A DNA stretch of 64,000 bases from Micromonospora_G sp040676775 (GTDB lineage: Bacteria; Actinomycetota; Actinomycetes; Mycobacteriales; Micromonosporaceae), in the NCBI RefSeq assembly GCF_040676775.1, contig NZ_JBFAPP010000024.1, positions 1-64,000 of the forward strand, read 5' to 3'. A program made the position numbers and the translations under genes. The first letter of the stretch is position 1. Every line of letters starts with the position of its first letter. The notes below the pieces were generated by a model. The model saw nothing but the letters and a program-made list of their open reading frames with translations. It ran no database searches and was not told the DNA's origin. Shown here piece by piece: positions 23,269 to 31,671 of this stretch.

Positions 23269-24579
23269 ATGACCGGGTCTGCTGCCGTCACCGAGGTTGT
23301 CACGCTGGCCAGCGAGTTGATCGCGATCGACACCAGCAACACCGGCGACCCGGGCGTACGGAGCAACGAACGGGCCGCCGCCGAGTACGTGGCCGAGAAA
23401 CTGGCCGAGGTCGGCTACGAACCCGTCTACGTCGAGTCCGGCGCACCCGGCCGGGGCAATGTCGTCGTCCGGCTGCCCGGAGCGGATCCGAGCCGTGGGG
23501 CGCTGCTGGTGCACGGCCACCTCGACGTCGTACCGGCCGACGCCCGGGAGTGGTCGGTGCACCCGTTCTCCGGCGAGGTGCGCGACGGGTACGTCTGGGG
23601 GCGCGGTGCGGTCGACATGAAGGGCATGGTCGCGATGACCCTGGCCGTCGCCCGGGCGTTCAAGCGCGACGGCGTCGTCCCGCCCCGCGACATCGTCTTC
23701 GCGTTCCTCGCCGACGAGGAGGCGGGCGGTTTCTACGGCGCCCGGTGGCTGGTCGAGAACCGCCCGGAGCTGTTCGAGGGCGTGACCGAGGCGATCAGCG
23801 AGGTGGGCGGCTTCTCGGTGACCCTGCGCGACGGCGTACGCGCCTATCTCGTCGAGACGGCGGAAAAGGGCGTCGTGTGGCTCCGGCTGAGGGTGCAGGG
23901 CACCGCCGGACACGGCTCGATGCTGCACACCGACAACGCGGTGGCGAAGCTGGCCGCCGCCGTCACCCGGCTGGACCGGCACCGGTTCCCGCTGATCCTC
24001 ACCGACCCGGTACGCGAGCTGCTGACCGGCGTCGCCGAGATCACCGGCGTGCCGTTCGACGAGGACGATCCGGAGACCGCGGTCGCCCGGCTGGGCAACC
24101 TCGCCCGGATGATCGGCGCGACCCTGCGGGACACGGCCAACGTCACCATGTTCGACGCCGGGTACAAGGCGAACGTCGTCCCGTCGGAGGCGCGCGCGAC
24201 GGTCGACGGGCGGGTACTGCCCGGCCGGGAGCGGGCGTTCGAGGCCGAGATCGCCCGCATCCTCGGCCCGGAGATCGAGCGCGAGTGGGACAGCCTGCCC
24301 CCGGTGCAGACCACCTTCGACGGCACGCTGGTGGACGCCATGGTGTCCGCGATCGGCGTGGAGGATCCCGGTGCCCGGGTGCTTCCGTACATGCTGTCGG
24401 CCGGTACGGACGCCAAGTCGTTCCAACTCCTGGGGATCCGCCACTTCGGGTTCGCGCCGCTGAGGCTGCCGCCGGACCTCGACTTCTCGGCGCTCTTCCA
24501 CGGCGTGGACGAACGGGTGCCCGTCGACGCGCTCACCTTCGGCACCCGGGTGCTGGACCGGTTCCTACGCGACTGCTGA
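23269..24579 (+). CDS. M20 family metallo-deacylase/peptidase (ArgE/DapE type)
   Basis: From the ATG at 23269 (CCGGAG just upstream) the protein has 436 residues. Metal ligands of the M20 fold are visible: His in VHGHLDVVP, Asp in GRGAVDMKG, the Glu pair in DEEAGG, and the lid-domain His in GTAGHGS. The family removes N-acyl groups from amino acids or cleaves dipeptides. In Bacillus sulfur-salvage operons an M20 enzyme deacetylates N-acetyl-S-alkylcysteine after or before oxidation. The combination here with a GNAT acetyltransferase and NtaA-type monooxygenases supports that role by context only. It converges on the SsuD gene with 4 bp between stops. Confidence 0.9.
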   Translation: MTGSAAVTEVVTLASELIAIDTSNTGDPGVRSNERAAAEYVAEKLAEVGYEPVYVESGAPGRGNVVVRLPGADPSRGALLVHGHLDVVPADAREWSVHPFSGEVRDGYVWGRGAVDMKGMVAMTLAVARAFKRDGVVPPRDIVFAFLADEEAGGFYGARWLVENRPELFEGVTEAISEVGGFSVTLRDGVRAYLVETAEKGVVWLRLRVQGTAGHGSMLHTDNAVAKLAAAVTRLDRHRFPLILTDPVRELLTGVAEITGVPFDEDDPETAVARLGNLARMIGATLRDTANVTMFDAGYKANVVPSEARATVDGRVLPGRERAFEAEIARILGPEIEREWDSLPPVQTTFDGTLVDAMVSAIGVEDPGARVLPYMLSAGTDAKSFQLLGIRHFGFAPLRLPPDLDFSALFHGVDERVPVDALTFGTRVLDRFLRDC

Positions 24580-24583
24580 GCAC

Positions 24584-25705
24584 TCAACGAAGCAGCGGCG
24601 CGACGTCCTCGGCGAACCGGTACGCCTCCTCCAGGTGCGGGTAGCCGGACAGGACGAACTCGTCGATTCCCGCCGTTCGGTACTCCGCGATCCGCTCCGC
24701 CACCTCGTCGTGGCTGCCGACCAGGGCCGTGCCGGCTCCACCGCGTACCAGGCCGATGCCGGCCCAGAGGTTGGGTGCGACGACGAGCCGCTCGCGGGAG
24801 CCGCCGTGCAGGTCGAGCATGCGCCGCTGACCCACCGATTCGAGGGCACGCAGCCGTTGTTGCCCGGCGGCGATGGTGGCGTCGTCGAGACCGGCGATCA
24901 ACGCCTCCGCGTCCTGCCAGGCCCGAGCGCTGCTGTCCCGGCTGATCACGTGGATCCGCAAGCCGAACCGTACGGTCCGTCCGCGTGCGGCGGCGAGTTC
25001 CCGTACCCGGTCCACCTTCTCCGCCACGAGTGGGACCGGCTCGCCCCAGGTCAGGTACGTGTCGGCCTGACCCGCGGCGAGGTGCAGCGCGGGCTGTGAC
25101 GACCCGCCGAGGTAGACCCGGGGAATCGGCACCGGTGGCTGCCGCAACCGCGCGTCACCCAGTTGGTAGTAGGTGCCGTGGTGGTCGAACCGGGCGCCGG
25201 TCCACGAGGTGCGGACGACCTCGAGGAACTCCTCGGCCCGCCGGTAGCGCTCGTCGTGCGGCAGCGGGTCGCCGTAGCCGCGCTGCTCGGCGTCGCTGCT
25301 TCCGGCGACGACGTTGAGCAGCAGCCGTCCCTGCGAAAGCTGTTGGAAGGTGGCCGCCATGTGCGCGGCGAGCGCTGGTGCGATGAGTCCGGGCCGGAAC
25401 GCGACGAGGAACTTCAGCCGCCGGGTCTGGGCGATGAGCGCCGCGGTGACGATCCAGGCGTCCTCGCAGTGGGCGCCGGTCGGGGTGAGTACGCCCTCGT
25501 AGCCAAGTGTGTCGGCGGCCCGGGCCAACTGCGTCAGGTAGTCGAGCGAGGCCGGGCGTTCGCGCCCGTCCGTCTTCCCCGTCCGCGCTGCCGTACCGCC
25601 GATGTCGAGACCGTGTACGGAGCCGCCCAGTCGCCGGCCGTCGCCGCCGGTCGGCAGGAACCAGTGGAACACCGGACCCGTGGCGCTGCCCGCCGTTGCT
25701 GTCAT
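24584..25705 (-). CDS. ssuD: FMNH2-dependent alkanesulfonate monooxygenase (SsuD-like)
   Basis: This 373-residue protein matches the SsuD subgroup in length and sequence: FHWFLPT at the N terminus, TQLARAADTLGYEGVLTPTG, LIAQTRRLKFLVAFRPG, GRLLLNVVAGSS, the YGDPLPHDERYRRAEEF block, and VYLGGSSQPAL. SsuD cleaves the C-S bond of alkanesulfonates with FMNH2 and O2, releasing sulfite. The reductant would come from the flavin reductase at 31059, and the transporter genes ssuABC follow at 31672. It is transcribed alone, leftward, from a promoter with a palindrome copy directly before the start. Confidence 0.9.
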   Translation of the reverse strand: MTATAGSATGPVFHWFLPTGGDGRRLGGSVHGLDIGGTAARTGKTDGRERPASLDYLTQLARAADTLGYEGVLTPTGAHCEDAWIVTAALIAQTRRLKFLVAFRPGLIAPALAAHMAATFQQLSQGRLLLNVVAGSSDAEQRGYGDPLPHDERYRRAEEFLEVVRTSWTGARFDHHGTYYQLGDARLRQPPVPIPRVYLGGSSQPALHLAAGQADTYLTWGEPVPLVAEKVDRVRELAAARGRTVRFGLRIHVISRDSSARAWQDAEALIAGLDDATIAAGQQRLRALESVGQRRMLDLHGGSRERLVVAPNLWAGIGLVRGGAGTALVGSHDEVAERIAEYRTAGIDEFVLSGYPHLEEAYRFAEDVAPLLR

Positions 25706-25724
25706 GCCATCTTTCTTATCACGC

Positions 25725-25749
25725 TATCCCTAGCGGAATAGTGGGCAAT
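25725..25749. promoter_or_regulatory. Sulfur-island palindrome, copy 5 (ssuD promoter)
   Basis: TATCCCTA-N9-TGGGCAAT; read leftward, GCCCA-N9-TAGGGATA. It ends about 20 bp before the ssuD ATG. It is a mirror of copy 6, with which it frames a divergent promoter region. Confidence 0.6.
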
Positions 25750-25803
25750 ATTATGTCGTTGTACCGGCCGACAGTGCTCGCTCACCAGCGGGTCTGTGCA
25801 GGC

Positions 25804-25828
25804 AAAGCCCACTAAACCTGTAGGGATA
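25804..25828. promoter_or_regulatory. Sulfur-island palindrome, copy 6 (module 2 promoter)
   Basis: AAAGCCCA-N9-TAGGGATA, rightward. The same GCCCA / TAGGGATA arms as copy 5 face the other way. It precedes the leader peptide at 25892. Confidence 0.6.
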
Positions 25829-25891
25829 GACAACTTCAGGTGGGCCGGAGTAGTCTCCGGAAAGGACCTAGATCCACAGGAGGTGACGACC

Positions 25892-26014
25892 GTGCACCCG
25901 ATCACCCGCCGTACCGTCGTCATCGCGTCGACACCGCGACCTGCCGGTGTTCTCCTGGTCACCCGGCGACACATCGACCTGCAGCGCGTCGCCGGCGCAC
26001 TCTGTCCCCGCTGA
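25892..26014 (+). CDS. Cys-containing sulfur leader peptide (40 aa)
   Basis: A GTG with a strong GGAGG 8 nt upstream opens a 40-codon frame ending in TRRHIDLQRVAGALCPR and stop. The C-terminal part matches the actinobacterial leader peptides found before sulfur genes, with the single Cys three residues from the end. The N-terminal extension (HPITRRTVVIAS) is longer than in the other copies. It is followed by 102 bp holding a long-range stem (26047-26083) and then the LLM gene of module 2. Stalling at the Cys codon could change folding of that stretch; this is inferred from family behaviour. Confidence 0.75.
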   Translation: MHPITRRTVVIASTPRPAGVLLVTRRHIDLQRVAGALCPR

Positions 26015-26046
26015 CCTGACACCAGTCCCTCCACGCAACGGCGCCC

Positions 26047-26083
26047 CGGACCGATCGTCGGCCGGCACCCACGAGTCGGTCCG
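26047..26083 (+). promoter_or_regulatory. Possible attenuator stem after the leader peptide
   Basis: Perfect 8-bp arms CGGACCGA (26047-26054) and TCGGTCCG (26076-26083) enclose 21 nt that can fold further. It lies 32 nt after the leader stop and 33 nt before the next start, a position suited to attenuation. Confidence 0.4.
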
Positions 26084-26116
26084 TGGCAACATCCCAGCAG
26101 GAAGCGGAGCATCGTC

Positions 26117-27322
26117 ATGTCCGATTCAGGAAGCTCACTGCATCTCGCGGTCGCCCTCGACGGCGCCGGTTGGCACCCCTCGGCGTGGCGTGAACCCGGG
26201 GCCCGGCCGACCGAACTACTCACCCCGCGCTACTGGTCCGACCTCGTACTCGAAGCCGAACGAGGGCTGTTGGACTTCGTGACGATCGACGACTCGCTCG
26301 GGCTGCAGTCGTCGAGTCGTACGGAGCCGGACCGGCGCACAGACCAGGTGCGCGGACGCCTGGACGCGGTGTTGACCGCCGCCCGCGTCGCGCCCCTGAC
26401 CAGCCACATCGGACTGGTGCCCACGGTCGTGGTCACCCACACCGAGCCGTTCCACATCGCCAAGGCGATCGCCACCCTGGACTACGTCTCGTCCGGCCGG
26501 GCCGGGGTGCAGGTCCGGGTGTCGGCCCGACCGGACGAGGCGGCCCACTTCGGCCGCCGCACCCTGCCGCCGATCAGCTTCGACGACCTCTCCACCCCGC
26601 AGGCGCAGGAGCTGATCGTGGAGCTTTTCGCCGAGACCGCCGACTACGTGGAGGTGGTACGGCGGCTGTGGGACAGCTGGGAGGACGACGCGGAGATCCG
26701 GGACGTCGCCAGCGGGCGCTTCGTCGACCGGGACAAGCTGCACTACATCGACTTCGAGGGACGCTGGTTCAGCGTCAAGGGCCCGTCCATCACGCCACGT
26801 CCGCCGCAGGGACAGCCCGTCGTCACCGCGCTGGCGCACCAGAGCGTGCCGTACCGGCTCGTCGCCGGGTCCGCCGATATCGGCTACGTGACACCGCACG
26901 ACGCGACGCAGGTGCGGGAGGTCACCGACGAGATCCGTACCGGGCAGGCCGACGCCGGCCGCTCCGGGGAGACCGTGCACGTCTTCGGCGACCTGGTGGT
27001 GTTCCTGGACGACACCGCCGAGGCAGCCGAAGACCGCAAGGCACGGCTCGACGAACTGACCGGCAGCCCGTACGTCAGCGACGCCGCGGTGTTCGTCGGC
27101 ACCCCGGCGCAACTGGCGGACCTGTTGCAGGAGTGGCACCTCGCCGGCCTGTCCGGCTTTCGTCTGCGCCCCGCCACCATCCCGCACGACCTGGAGCGGA
27201 TCACCCGGGCACTCGTGCCGGAACTGCAGCGTCGGCAGGCGTTCCGGACCGGGTACGCCGCCAGCACGCTGCGCGGACTGCTCGGCCTGGCCCGGCCCGC
27301 CAATCGTTACGCGGCCATCTGA
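26117..27322 (+). CDS. Luciferase-like (LLM) FMN-dependent oxidoreductase (module 2)
   Basis: This 401-residue luciferase-family protein is the paralogue of the gene at 21817: both begin with LHLAV, share the WDSW-x-DDA-x-IRD segment followed by ITPRPPQGQ, and end with a TLRG/ATLGL-type tail. Other marks are GLLDFVTIDDS and the FVGTPAQLADLLQEW block near the C terminus. It is the first structural gene of a rightward run (26117-31547) of four monooxygenases and a flavin reductase, downstream of palindrome copy 6 and a Cys leader peptide. It probably oxidises an organosulfur compound using reduced FMN. The substrate is unknown. Confidence 0.86.
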   Translation: MSDSGSSLHLAVALDGAGWHPSAWREPGARPTELLTPRYWSDLVLEAERGLLDFVTIDDSLGLQSSSRTEPDRRTDQVRGRLDAVLTAARVAPLTSHIGLVPTVVVTHTEPFHIAKAIATLDYVSSGRAGVQVRVSARPDEAAHFGRRTLPPISFDDLSTPQAQELIVELFAETADYVEVVRRLWDSWEDDAEIRDVASGRFVDRDKLHYIDFEGRWFSVKGPSITPRPPQGQPVVTALAHQSVPYRLVAGSADIGYVTPHDATQVREVTDEIRTGQADAGRSGETVHVFGDLVVFLDDTAEAAEDRKARLDELTGSPYVSDAAVFVGTPAQLADLLQEWHLAGLSGFRLRPATIPHDLERITRALVPELQRRQAFRTGYAASTLRGLLGLARPANRYAAI

Positions 27323-27360
27323 TCGTCGGCACCGCGAAGCCGGAAGGACCCCTTTCGATC

Positions 27361-28737
27361 ATGAGCAGACCCCTCAAGCAGATCCATCTCGCCGCCCACT
27401 TCCCCGGCGTCAACAACACCACGGTGTGGAGCGACCCGAAGGCGGGAAGCCACATCGAGTTCAGTTCGTTCGCGCATCTCGCGCGTACCGCCGAGCGGGC
27501 GAAGTTCGACTTCCTGTTCCTGGCCGAGGGCTTGCGGCTGCGGGAGCAGAACGGCCGGATCTACGACCTGGACGTGGTCGGACGACCGGACACCTTCACC
27601 GTGCTGGCGGCACTCGCGGCGGTCACCGAGCGCCTCGGCCTCGCCGGCACCATCAACTCCACCTTCAACGAGCCGTACGAGGTCGCGCGCCAGTTCGCCA
27701 GCCTCGACCACCTTTCCGGTGGCCGGGCCGCGTGGAACGTAGTCACCTCCTGGGACGCGTTCACCGGCGAGAACTTCCGCCGGGGAGGATTCCTGCCGCA
27801 GGAGCAGCGCTACCGGCGGGCACGCAACTTCCTGCAGACCGCGGGGGAGCTGTTCGACTCGTGGCACGGCGACGAGATCGTGGCGGACCAGGCCACCGGC
27901 GTCTTCCTCGACGATCCGGACGCGGGCACGTTCGCGCACCACGATCCGGACTTCGACATCTCCGGCCGGTTCAACGTCCCGCGCAGCCCGCAGGGCCGGC
28001 CGGTCATCCTCCAGGCCGGTGACTCGGAGGAGGGGCGGGAGTTCGCCGCGTCCTCGGCCGACGCCATCTTCAGCCGGTACGCCACCCTGACCGAGGGACA
28101 GGCCTTCTACACCGATGTCAAGGACCGGCTCGCCCGCTACGGGCGTACCCGCGACGAGTTGCTCATCCTGCCCGCAGCCACCTTCGTGCTCGGCGACACC
28201 GACGCCGAGGCCCGCGACCTCGCCCACGAGGTACGACTCCAGCAGGTCAGCGGCCAGACCGCGATCAAGTTCCTGGAGCAGCTCTGGAACCGTGACCTGT
28301 CCGGCTACGACCCCGACGGCCCGTTGCCCGAGATCGACCCCGATCCCGGCGAGAACACCATCGCCCGCGGACGGGCCAGCGTACGGATGTACCGCGACCC
28401 GATCGCCACGGCCAGACAGTGGCGTGAGCGCGCCACCGCGGAGAAGCTCTCCATCCGTGAGCTGATCATCGAGGTCACCGGGCGACAGTCGTTCGTCGGC
28501 GCACCCGCGACCGTCGCGGACGCCATCGACGAACTGGTCCAGGCCGACGCCAGCGACGGGTTCATCCTCGTCCCGCACGTCACCCCGGGCGGACTCGACG
28601 GCTTCGCCGACACGGTCGTGCCGCTGCTGCAGGAACGCGGCGTGTTCCGTACCGAGTACCGGGGCGAGACCCTGCGCGACCACCTCGGCCTGGGCGCGCC
28701 ACGGCGTGCCGGCGAGGCGCTGCGGGTGGGGTCATGA
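27361..28737 (+). CDS. NtaA/SnaA/DszA-family FMN-dependent monooxygenase (module 2)
   Basis: From the ATG at 27361 (GGAAGGA upstream) the protein has 458 residues, almost the same length as its paralogue at 20398. Family marks include FLFLAEGLRLREQNGRIYDLD, GRAAWNVVTSWDAFTGENFRRGG, and LQAGDSEEGREFAASSADAIFS. Both paralogues also share LSGYDPDGPLPEIDP. Members use FMNH2 supplied by a separate reductase. It lies 38 bp after the LLM gene, the same order as in module 1. Its stop overlaps the next gene by 4 bp. Confidence 0.88.
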   Translation: MSRPLKQIHLAAHFPGVNNTTVWSDPKAGSHIEFSSFAHLARTAERAKFDFLFLAEGLRLREQNGRIYDLDVVGRPDTFTVLAALAAVTERLGLAGTINSTFNEPYEVARQFASLDHLSGGRAAWNVVTSWDAFTGENFRRGGFLPQEQRYRRARNFLQTAGELFDSWHGDEIVADQATGVFLDDPDAGTFAHHDPDFDISGRFNVPRSPQGRPVILQAGDSEEGREFAASSADAIFSRYATLTEGQAFYTDVKDRLARYGRTRDELLILPAATFVLGDTDAEARDLAHEVRLQQVSGQTAIKFLEQLWNRDLSGYDPDGPLPEIDPDPGENTIARGRASVRMYRDPIATARQWRERATAEKLSIRELIIEVTGRQSFVGAPATVADAIDELVQADASDGFILVPHVTPGGLDGFADTVVPLLQERGVFRTEYRGETLRDHLGLGAPRRAGEALRVGS

Positions 28738-29819
28738 AGTTCCTGGCGATCACCCTGATCGTGCACGCCCCGCATCCGGTGACCGGTGAGCAGAAGTCGA
28801 CCGCCGACCGGTTCCGTGAGGTCGTGGACAACGCCCTGCTTGCCGAGCAGCTCGGGTTCGACGGCTTCGGGGTGGGGGAGCGGCACGAACGGCCGTTCAT
28901 CTCCTCCTCGCCACCGGTCGTGCTGAGCCACGTCGCCGCGCTCACCTCGACGATCCGACTGTTCACGGCGGTCACCACGCTGAGCCTGCTCGACCCCGTC
29001 CGGGCGTACGAGGACTACGCGACGCTCGACCACCTCTCCGGTGGCCGGCTGGAGCTGATCATCGGCAAGGGCAACGGCGCCGCGCAGCGGGAGCTGTTCC
29101 ACGTCACGCCCGACGACCAGTGGGACCGCAACGCCGAGAGCTACGAGCTGTTCCGCCGGATCTGGCGGGAGGACAGGGTCACCGCGTCGCCACGGTTCCG
29201 GCCGGAGCTGGATCGGGCGGAGGTCTGGCCCCGCCCGTTCCAGCAGCCGATCCGGGTCTGGCACGGCAGCGCGACCAGCAGGGAATCGGTCGAGCTCGCC
29301 GCGCGTTACGGCGACCCGCTCTTCTCGGCGAACGTCACCAACCCGATCGAACCGTACGCCGAACTGGTCCGCCACTACCGACAACGGTGGGCCGAGTACG
29401 GCCATGACCCGGCCGCTGCCGTGGTTGGTGCCGGCACCGCCGGCTACTACGCGGCCCGCCGGTCCCAGGACGCCGTCGCCGCCTACCGGCCGGTCTTCGA
29501 GGGCCAGCTCGCGTTCCAACGGCGACTCGGGCTCGAACCGGTGTTCACCACCCTGGAGGACTACGTCGAACGCAGCTCGGCGCTGATCGGCAGCCCGCAG
29601 CAGATCGTCGAGAAGGTCCACCGGTACCACGAGCAACTCGGCCACACCGTCATGCATCTGCACGCCGACGCGGGCGGGCTGACCGACGCCCAGCACCGCG
29701 AGTCGCTGGAACTCTTCCAATCCGATATCGCCCCGGTGCTTCGCCGGGACATCCCGGATCCGCCGTGGCCCTGGGGAGCGGTCGTCCCCGAGCCTGTTTC
29801 CGCTGTCCGAGAAGGGTGA
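28734..29819 (+). CDS. LLM class flavin-dependent oxidoreductase
   Basis: This 361-residue luciferase-like protein has the fold marks FDGFGVGERHERPF near residues 42-55, LTSTIRLFTAVTTLSLLDPVRAYEDYATLDHLSGGRLELIIGKGN and a C-terminal QIVEKVHRYHEQLG stretch. It belongs to the smaller LuxA-like group rather than to NtaA. The ATG overlaps the previous stop (ATGA), so it is translationally coupled to the NtaA-type enzyme and is likely part of the same degradation route. The substrate cannot be predicted. Confidence 0.86.
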   Translation: MKFLAITLIVHAPHPVTGEQKSTADRFREVVDNALLAEQLGFDGFGVGERHERPFISSSPPVVLSHVAALTSTIRLFTAVTTLSLLDPVRAYEDYATLDHLSGGRLELIIGKGNGAAQRELFHVTPDDQWDRNAESYELFRRIWREDRVTASPRFRPELDRAEVWPRPFQQPIRVWHGSATSRESVELAARYGDPLFSANVTNPIEPYAELVRHYRQRWAEYGHDPAAAVVGAGTAGYYAARRSQDAVAAYRPVFEGQLAFQRRLGLEPVFTTLEDYVERSSALIGSPQQIVEKVHRYHEQLGHTVMHLHADAGGLTDAQHRESLELFQSDIAPVLRRDIPDPPWPWGAVVPEPVSAVREG

Positions 29820-29824
29820 CGCCG

Positions 29825-30961
29825 ATGGCTACCACTCCGTTGGCCGTGCTGGACCTGGTCCCGATCTCCTCGGGATCGACCGCTGCGGCCGCACTGCGCA
29901 ACAGCATCGACCTCGCCCGGCAGACCGAGCGGTTCGGCTACGCCCGGTACTGGTTCGCGGAGCACCACCTCAATCCCGGTGTGGCCGGAACCTCACCCGC
30001 GGTCCTGCTGGCGCTCACCGCGGCGGCGACCTCGACGATCCGGATCGGGTCCGGCGCGGTGCAGATGGGGCACCGGACCGCGCTGGCGACGGTCGAGGAG
30101 TTCGGCCTGGTCGACGCGCTGCACCCCGGACGCCTGGACCTCGGCCTCGGCCGGTCCGGCGGCCGCCCGCCCGAGCCGGCCCGGGAACCGGCACTCGTCG
30201 GCGGCACCGGCGTGGTCGACGGCCGGGCACCGAACGGGCTGCTGATACCGCCCAAGTTCTCCTTCGCGCACCTGCTCGGCTCGCCGCGCTTCGCCCTGCA
30301 GAAGACGCTGCTCCAGTTGCCCGGCGCGCAGTCGCAGGACTACACCGAGCAGGTCGCGGACATCCTCGACCTGCTACGCGGCACGTACCGTTCCGCCGAG
30401 GGCGAGGAAGCCCACGTGGTGCCGGGTGAGGGCGCGCAGCTGCAGGTCTGGATCCTCGGCAGCAGCGGCGGTGAGAGCGCGAACGTGGCCGGCGCGAACG
30501 GCCTGCGCTTCGCCGCCAACTACCACGTCAGCCCGGGTACGGTGCTCGAAGCGGCCGAGGGCTACCGGGCCGCCTTCCGCCCGTCCGCCGAACTGGACCG
30601 TCCCTACCTCAGCGTCTCCGCCGACGTGGTCGTCGCCGAGGACGAGGCCACGGCCCGCGAACTGGCTGCGGGTTACGGCCCATGGGTACGCAGCATCCGC
30701 ACCGCCGAGGGGGCGATCCCGTTCCCGACTCCGGCGCAGGCGCGTGCCCACAACTGGACCGACGCGGACCGGGAGCTGGTGGCCGACCGGGTCGACACCC
30801 AGTTCGTGGGCACCCCGGCACAGGTCGCCGATCGGCTCGAACAGTTGCGCGACGCGACCGGTGCCGACGAACTGATCCTCACCACTGTCACGCACGACCA
30901 CGACGACCGGGTGCGCTCGTACCGGTTGATCGCGCAGGAGTGGGAGCGTAGGCAAGGCTGA
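29825..30961 (+). CDS. LLM class flavin-dependent oxidoreductase (MsnO8/YhbW-like group)
   Basis: The ATG at 29825 gives 378 residues; an upstream start at 29765 would overlap the previous gene. The N-terminal PLAVLDLVPISSGS and the motif GYARYWFAEHHLNPGVAGTSPAVLLALTAA are typical of the single-component-like LLM group (MsnO8/YhbW). There is an unusual insert near 120-150 (EPALVGGTGVVDGRAPNGLLIPPK). The last third carries VDTQFVGTPAQVADRLEQL. It follows the preceding gene by 5 bp in the same operon. It is probably another organosulfur or flavin-handling enzyme. Confidence 0.86.
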   Translation: MATTPLAVLDLVPISSGSTAAAALRNSIDLARQTERFGYARYWFAEHHLNPGVAGTSPAVLLALTAAATSTIRIGSGAVQMGHRTALATVEEFGLVDALHPGRLDLGLGRSGGRPPEPAREPALVGGTGVVDGRAPNGLLIPPKFSFAHLLGSPRFALQKTLLQLPGAQSQDYTEQVADILDLLRGTYRSAEGEEAHVVPGEGAQLQVWILGSSGGESANVAGANGLRFAANYHVSPGTVLEAAEGYRAAFRPSAELDRPYLSVSADVVVAEDEATARELAAGYGPWVRSIRTAEGAIPFPTPAQARAHNWTDADRELVADRVDTQFVGTPAQVADRLEQLRDATGADELILTTVTHDHDDRVRSYRLIAQEWERRQG

Positions 30962-30987
30962 TCGGGAACCGGGGCGAGGGGGCAGTC

Positions 30988-31062
30988 ATGGAATTCTTCT
31001 GCGTCGTCGGTGCGTCCGCGCCGGGTGGACGCGCGTACGGGGCGATCGGGAGACTCGGATGA
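30988..31062 (+). CDS. Small ORF (24 aa) overlapping the flavin reductase start
   Basis: An ATG after a purine-rich GGGGCGAGGGGG stretch opens a 24-codon frame (starts MEFFCVVGAS) whose TGA overlaps the ATG at 31059 (ATGA). It is not recognisable as a known peptide. It may exist only to couple translation into the flavin reductase. Confidence 0.3.
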   Translation: MEFFCVVGASAPGGRAYGAIGRLG

Positions 31063-31547
31063 GTCTGGGACAGGCGTTGGAAGCGCGCGAGCTGCGCCGG
31101 GTCTTCTCGGCCTTCCCGACCGGGGTGGTGGCCATCGCCGCCCTCGCCGGTGGTGCGCCGGTGGGCATCGTGGCGAGTTCCTTCACGTCGGTGTCGCTCG
31201 ACCCACCGATCGTGTCGCTCTGTGTGGCGCACACGTCGACCACCTGGCCGGTCCTGGGCGCGTCCGCGCGTTTCGGTATCAGCGTGCTCAGCGCCGCACA
31301 GGAGCAGGCCTGCCGGCAGTTGAGTAGCCGGGGCGTCGACCGGTTCGCCGAGCTGGGCTGGCGGGCGTCGGACCAGGGAGCGGTGTTCCTCGACGGCGCG
31401 AGCGCGTGGCTGGAGTGCACGCTGTTCGAGCAGGTCACCGCCGGTGACCACGACATCGTCCTGCTGCGCGTGCACGACCTCGACAGCGACCCGGAAATCT
31501 CGCCGCTGGTCTTCCATCACAGCCGGTTCCGCCGACTCGAACGGTGA
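31059..31547 (+). CDS. Flavin reductase (FMN), SsuE/HpaC functional type
   Basis: This 162-residue flavin reductase-like domain protein has VFSAFPTGVVAIAA, the FMN-binding IVASSFTSVSLDPPIVSLCV and a C-terminal PLVFHHSRFRRL. Members reduce FMN with NAD(P)H and hand it to two-component monooxygenases. Here seven LLM genes lie within 11 kb, making it the likely common electron supplier; that is inferred. It is the last gene of the rightward monooxygenase operon and is followed by a hairpin. Confidence 0.9.
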   Translation: MSLGQALEARELRRVFSAFPTGVVAIAALAGGAPVGIVASSFTSVSLDPPIVSLCVAHTSTTWPVLGASARFGISVLSAAQEQACRQLSSRGVDRFAELGWRASDQGAVFLDGASAWLECTLFEQVTAGDHDIVLLRVHDLDSDPEISPLVFHHSRFRRLER

Positions 31548-31570
31548 GCCCGGACCGGGTGTCGATCGGT

Positions 31571-31592
31571 CGGGATCGCTCGGCCGATCCCG
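31571..31592 (+). terminator. Possible terminator after the monooxygenase operon
   Basis: Perfect 8-bp stem CGGGATCG / CGATCCCG with a 6-nt loop, 23 bp after the flavin reductase stop and before the ssuA promoter. No T-run follows. Confidence 0.5.
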
Positions 31593-31635
31593 TCCGTACG
31601 AACGGGCACTTGACCGATCCGCTCGCGCAGTCCAC

Positions 31636-31660
31636 TCTTCCTATCAAACAAGTAGGAATA
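31636..31660. promoter_or_regulatory. Sulfur-island palindrome, copy 7 (ssuABC promoter)
   Basis: 8-N9-8 repeat TCTTCCTA / TAGGAATA. The right arm ends 11 bp before the ssuA ATG, so TAGGAA would be the -10 and the transcript would have almost no leader. Confidence 0.75.
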
Positions 31661-31671
31661 CTGTGGATTGG

